The notes below the pieces were generated by a model. It worked only from the letters and a program-made list of their open reading frames with translations. It searched no databases and was not told the DNA's origin. Source: Nitrospirales bacterium (GTDB lineage: Bacteria > Nitrospirota > Nitrospiria > Nitrospirales > UBA8639). Taken from it: a DNA stretch of 9,413 nucleotides. The translations under genes and the position numbers were made by a program. Below are positions 6,535-9,413 of the stretch, piece after piece (within the stretch, counting starts at the first letter, position 1; every line of letters starts with the position of its first letter). The stretch is taken from contig JACDDF010000048.1 of NCBI GenBank assembly GCA_013817135.1, positions 1 to 9,413 of the forward strand, given 5' to 3'.

Positions 6535-6873
6535 ATGTCCGAATGGATCAGATATGGGATGTATTTTATCCTGGGTGGAACATTAGTGAGTGTCTCCACG
6601 TATCTGGGAAGTCATGGGAGAGGGTTCCTGGCTGCCTTGGCCAGCACTCTGCCGATCATCAGTGGAGTGACCTTTATCCTCATCTTCGTCAATGCCGGAC
6701 CGGCTCCGACCGTTTCGTTTGCCAAACACATGATTTGGCTTTCCCCCCCATGGTTTGTCTATGTGGGAACGATGATTGCGTTTGTCCCCAAGTTAGGCTT
6801 TTGGCCAGCATATGGTTTGGCGATCGTACTATATTTGGCGGGAGTGGGGCTGACCAGAATGTTTCTTAACTAG
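6535..6873 (+). CDS. Small four-helix inner-membrane protein, GlpM/DUF3147-like
   Basis: The 112-residue product is almost entirely hydrophobic, with four predicted membrane segments (about residues 6-24, 29-52, 66-86 and 89-110). The pattern, with a LAALASTLPIISGVTFILIF second helix and a PPWFVYVGTMIAF third helix, resembles the GlpM/DUF3147 group of small membrane proteins, whose biochemical function is unknown. It begins 24 bases after the RNase Z-like gene on the same strand, so it is likely the third cistron of that operon. An in-frame ATG at 6517 is less likely because the Shine-Dalgarno sequence lies downstream of it. The family assignment is tentative; the coding call is firm. Confidence 0.75.
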   Translation: MSEWIRYGMYFILGGTLVSVSTYLGSHGRGFLAALASTLPIISGVTFILIFVNAGPAPTVSFAKHMIWLSPPWFVYVGTMIAFVPKLGFWPAYGLAIVLYLAGVGLTRMFLN

Positions 6874-6938
6874 CAGAGAAACACCGGCATTGAATAATCA
6901 GCATAGAAGAGTCTTCGAATAATCATGTGAGAAGGTGT

Positions 6939-6944
6939 AGAGGA
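6939..6944 (+). promoter_or_regulatory. Ribosome binding site of the DUF6941-like gene
   Basis: AGAGGA with an eight-base gap to ATG 6953 supports this start. Confidence 0.55.
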
Positions 6945-6952
6945 CAAAGAAT

Positions 6953-7372
6953 ATGGCGGGATTTATCAAACCGATCATTCACGCATTTTTAGTATGTGAC
7001 ACCATTATCATCGATAGTCTGACGGGGAAAAAGAGTATCATTGGGGCCTTTACGCATCTCTGGGCCAAAACGTTTCCCTGCCAGCACCCACAAGTCGGCG
7101 TGTATTTTTCGCTCACCGATGCGGAAGGCAGGTACGCATTCGAAATCCAACTGGTGTACCTTGATCAAGACCAAATTGTCGGCAAAGGTTCCCTCCCGCC
7201 AATTGACATATCCAACCGCTTAATGACCCAGGACTTTGGCGTGAACATTCCCTACCTCGTGTTTCCTGGGCCGGGGCGGTATGAGTTTCGTTTGTATGCC
7301 GATGGTCATTTCATCACCCAAAAAGACTTCCAGGTTATCCAACAAGAATCCTCTCCCTCACCACAGCCCTGA
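6953..7372 (+). CDS. DUF6941-like small beta-rich protein of unknown function
   Basis: The 139-residue product has no signal peptide or membrane segment. Its layout matches what I recall of the DUF6941 family: FLVCDTIIIDSLTGKKSIIG at about 12-31 (CDxIxxDxxxGKxxIIGxF), then FPCQHPQVGVYFSLTDAEGR at about 41-60. It ends with IPYLVFPGPGRYEFRLYADG at about 99-118 and a closing strand. The family appears as a small, probably cytoplasmic, beta-sandwich protein, and no function is established. It starts 79 bases after the small membrane protein on the same strand and may share its transcript. The proline-rich end SSPSPQP is typical of a disordered tail. Confidence 0.8.
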   Translation: MAGFIKPIIHAFLVCDTIIIDSLTGKKSIIGAFTHLWAKTFPCQHPQVGVYFSLTDAEGRYAFEIQLVYLDQDQIVGKGSLPPIDISNRLMTQDFGVNIPYLVFPGPGRYEFRLYADGHFITQKDFQVIQQESSPSPQP

Positions 7373-7404
7373 ATCCACATCAGCCTTCTCGTCTCACCAA
7401 CACA

Positions 7405-7433
7405 CCTTTCCATTTGCCCTTCGCATGGAAAGG
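7405..7433. terminator. Hairpin after the DUF6941-like gene, possible weak terminator
   Basis: CCTTTCCAT (7405-7413) pairs perfectly with ATGGAAAGG (7425-7433) around an 11-base loop, 33 bases after the stop codon. There is no T-run on either side, so it is not a textbook intrinsic terminator. It could protect the 3' end of the mRNA. Confidence 0.35.
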
Positions 7434-7724
7434 GAGACAGGTGAACCCGACAGGGCTCATTCCACGATCGGGACAACTTGATCAATATCGGCAAATAGAC
7501 CTGGCAGGAACATGCCCATTCTGGCTGAATTCGACAAGAAGCAGCCGCACCTTCCAGCAATCTCGATATCTCAGGTCAATCTCTGCATTTCACCTTTTCC
7601 CTCTAACCACCGATGAACTACCCGGTAAGGAACACCCAACGCCCTCAAGAACCCAATCAAAATGCCAGACACCAGGGCACATAACTTTCTCACCATAAAA
7701 GCAGGACATGATCACAACTTCAAC

Positions 7725-7731
7725 AGAGGGA
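7725..7731 (+). promoter_or_regulatory. Shine-Dalgarno sequence deciding the start at 7738
   Basis: AGAGGGA with a six-base gap to ATG 7738 favours this start over the in-frame ATG at 7708, which has only a poorly placed GCAGGA two bases before it. Confidence 0.6.
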
Positions 7732-7737
7732 TTTGAA

Positions 7738-8673
7738 ATGGCCGCATTACACCACCATCAAGGAAAACTACGCCAACACTGTCTGCTCATCCTGATCCTC
7801 TTTGTTTTGGGCACCGGGACGGTCCATGGCCAGGTGGTCGGGGATGGCTACAACAACAGCCTGATTTACAAAATCCAGTCTGACACGAATACCGTCTATA
7901 TTTTGGGATCGATCCATGTATTGGCCGAAGAATATTATCCTCTCACCAGATCCTTCTCCTATGCCTATTACAATTCCCAAAAGGTCGTCTTTGAAATTGA
8001 TCCGGAAATACTATTTTCTCCCGACTCATTTTCTAAACACGAAAAACAGTATACCCTCCCAAAAGGGAAAACACTGGAAACGGTGCTCACACCAAAAACC
8101 TATGCGCTGGTCAAACAGAAGATTAAAGCCTTGGGAGGGAACATTCAGGATCTCCAACAATACAAACCCTGGGTTCTCTATCTCACGTTAAGCGGACGAT
8201 TTGATTCGTCCATGGACTTTCGCCCTGAATTAGGAATTGAAAATCATTTCTATCGCATGGCCAAGGATGCCGGAAAACCGACTGGCGGGCTGGAAACCAT
8301 TCAAGACCAATTGAATGTTTTCGACACCCTTCCGCTCAACATCCAGGATGCGCTCCTTCAGGAATCACTCGCCCCCACCGGCTCAAAGGAACGAGAACAA
8401 GCTTTTTTGCATATGGTGAAAGACTGGCACCAGGGTAATCTCGACGGGTTAGAACAATTGGTGGAGTCATTCAAAACCTACCCGCTGTTCTACAAAAAAC
8501 TCCTTGTCCAACGAAATCAGAACTGGATTCCCCAAATCGAATCGTTCTTACAAGAGGAGAAAAACGTCTTGATCATCGTGGGTGCGGCGCATCTTGCAGG
8601 AAAAGACGGATTACTCGCCCTGCTGAAAGAAAAAGGCCACCACATTGAACGAGTGTCGTATGCCATGCCCTAG
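7738..8673 (+). CDS. Exported TraB/GumN (PrgY)-family protein
   Basis: The 311-residue product starts with basic and histidine-rich residues and a hydrophobic core (about 15-30, LLILILFVLGTGTVHG), so it is a secreted or periplasmic protein. The family's motifs are present in order: YILGSIHVL (about 54-62, with the GSxH motif), VFEID with a conserved acidic pair (84-88), GGLETIQDQ (183-191) and VGAAHLAGKDGLLALL (281-296, the GxxHxxG motif). These belong to the TraB/PrgY/GumN group (PF01963), a Tiki-like fold proposed to be metal-dependent proteases. The histidines and glutamates of the GSxH, GLET and GxxH motifs are the candidate active-site residues, and all are intact. The length is normal for the family. 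It stands alone, and its 3' end faces the SDR gene across a 21-base gap. Confidence 0.88.
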   Translation: MAALHHHQGKLRQHCLLILILFVLGTGTVHGQVVGDGYNNSLIYKIQSDTNTVYILGSIHVLAEEYYPLTRSFSYAYYNSQKVVFEIDPEILFSPDSFSKHEKQYTLPKGKTLETVLTPKTYALVKQKIKALGGNIQDLQQYKPWVLYLTLSGRFDSSMDFRPELGIENHFYRMAKDAGKPTGGLETIQDQLNVFDTLPLNIQDALLQESLAPTGSKEREQAFLHMVKDWHQGNLDGLEQLVESFKTYPLFYKKLLVQRNQNWIPQIESFLQEEKNVLIIVGAAHLAGKDGLLALLKEKGHHIERVSYAMP

Positions 8674-8694
8674 AACGGCAAAAGAAGGGTTCCA

Positions 8695-9413
8695 TTAATG
8701 CCGATCAGCATCGGCCATGCCCTTTCGGGCCATCCAATCAATCATCTGCGGACTCATTAATTTGATCCACCGGCCCCACTGCCCTCTCCAGGATGTAAAT
8801 ACCAGTCGTTTCCGCCGAGTCATCGCCTTGATAATCGTGTCCGCACATTCCTCGGCGGTTAAAAATCTGGAATGTCCATCAAGTATCCGCCCGAAGGGTT
8901 GACCGTCAGCCCCGATACTTCGTTCATGAATTTCTGATTGCACAAAATCGGGAGCCACAATTGTTACCGTAACTCCGGTCCCTGCCAACTCAATACGAAG
9001 CGACTCAAAAAATCCGTTCATCGCATGCTTACTGGCACAATAAGCTGAATGAGCAGGCACTCCCGTCAAACTTGCGACGCTGGAGATCGCAACAATGCGG
9101 CCTTGCGTGGCCTTTAAGAACGGCAACGCCAATTTGGTACAATACACGCTGCCAAAAAAATTCACCGCCATCACGCGTTGATATAGCTGCACATCATGAG
9201 TGTCTTCCACCGTCGACCACATGGACATGCCGGCATTATTCACCAACACATCAATCCGGGAATATATTGAAACAGCCTGCTGAATCATGGCGGAGCAGGC
9301 ATGTGGATCCGTCACGTCTGTCGGAATGACCAGTGCAGACGCTCCCAGGTTTTCACAGGCGAGTGCGACCTCCTGCAAGCGTGACCGATCTCTCGCAACA
9401 AGGACAAGCTGGG
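8695..9413 (-). CDS. Short-chain dehydrogenase/reductase (SDR), 5' end outside the window
   Basis: This leftward frame is open to the right edge, giving 238 visible residues and lacking the N-terminal glycine-rich cofactor motif. The remaining Rossmann-fold marks are clear: LVARDRSRL near the edge, the DVTD motif that binds the adenine ring, DVLVNNAGMS (NNAG motif), the catalytic serine in VAISSVASL, and YCASK with the catalytic tyrosine and lysine. These make an active NAD(P)-dependent classical SDR. The ARDRSR stretch at the end of the second beta strand suggests NADPH preference, which is an inference. The C-terminus (GRWIKLMSPQMIDWMARKGM) resembles the DHRS7-like subgroup. The substrate is unknown. 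TTG at 9378-9376 could serve as a start codon but lies inside the conserved fold, so the real start is beyond 9413. Confidence 0.9.
   Translation of the reverse strand, partial: QLVLVARDRSRLQEVALACENLGASALVIPTDVTDPHACSAMIQQAVSIYSRIDVLVNNAGMSMWSTVEDTHDVQLYQRVMAVNFFGSVYCTKLALPFLKATQGRIVAISSVASLTGVPAHSAYCASKHAMNGFFESLRIELAGTGVTVTIVAPDFVQSEIHERSIGADGQPFGRILDGHSRFLTAEECADTIIKAMTRRKRLVFTSWRGQWGRWIKLMSPQMIDWMARKGMADADRH

Larger units (their letters stand above)
7373..7737. other. Gene-free stretch before the TraB-like gene
   Basis: No credible coding frame is seen on either strand over about 360 bases. The only clear structure is the hairpin at 7405-7433. A promoter for the TraB-like gene is expected here, but I cannot pick out a convincing pair of hexamers. 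Confidence 0.45.

Noticed and set aside
6892..6925. Direct repeat GAATAATCA (6892-6900 and 6917-6925) as an operator or promoter
   Set aside because: The repeat is nine AT-rich bases with no recognisable -35/-10 pair around it and could be chance.
7306..7698. Open frames on both strands in the stretch before the TraB-like gene
   Set aside because: They have no homology-like motifs or ribosome sites, and partly overlap the DUF6941-like gene or the hairpin.
8700..8715. GCCGAT-CAGC-ATCGGC hairpin as a terminator between the convergent genes
   Set aside because: It has only six pairs, no T-run, and lies within the last codons of the SDR gene.

Overview
The window looks like a chromosomal segment of a Gram-negative bacterium, most plausibly a Nitrospira-type organism. 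This rests on gene content (a Tll0287-like cytochrome, TolC/MacB-type efflux remnants, a TraB/GumN-like protein), signal peptides and moderate GC. It is an inference, because no marker gene is present. There is no rRNA, CRISPR array or convincing tRNA.

Left part (1-4735): a scrapyard with one clearly intact gene. At the left edge lies the 5' part of a leftward gene for an exported beta-sandwich (LamG/DUF1080-like) protein. Next comes a TolC-family outer-membrane channel pseudogene (974 to about 1734) with a frameshift and two in-frame stops. It is cut short by a deleted IS3-family element (about 1735-2281) whose transposase remnant has its own nonsense mutation. An intact gene for a secreted mono-haem c-type protein (DUF3365/Tll0287-like, 2376-2969) follows. 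After it come a REP-like pair of inverted repeats, a perfect 20-bp palindrome, and the 3' stump of an unidentified leftward gene. At about 3490 the stump abuts the remains of a MacB-type ABC transporter: ATPase pieces at about 3492-3780 and FtsX-type permease pieces at about 3792-4735. The TolC and MacB pieces read as the two ends of one decayed tripartite efflux operon. The adaptor and the front of the ATPase are missing, and other DNA now sits between them.

Right part (4736-9413): ordinary intact genes. A compact rightward cluster encodes a CPBP-family membrane protein with degenerate catalytic motifs, a ribonuclease Z-like metallo-beta-lactamase protein (overlapping it by ATGA), and a small four-helix membrane protein resembling GlpM/DUF3147. 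Next is a DUF6941-like protein. After a gene-free stretch comes an exported TraB/GumN-family protein, followed convergently by a short-chain dehydrogenase whose N-terminus lies beyond the right edge.

No new multi-gene system is evident. The most interesting points are the fossil efflux operon, the REP-like structure, the apparently catalysis-deficient CPBP protein coupled to RNase Z, and the haem protein that stays intact amid decaying sequence.
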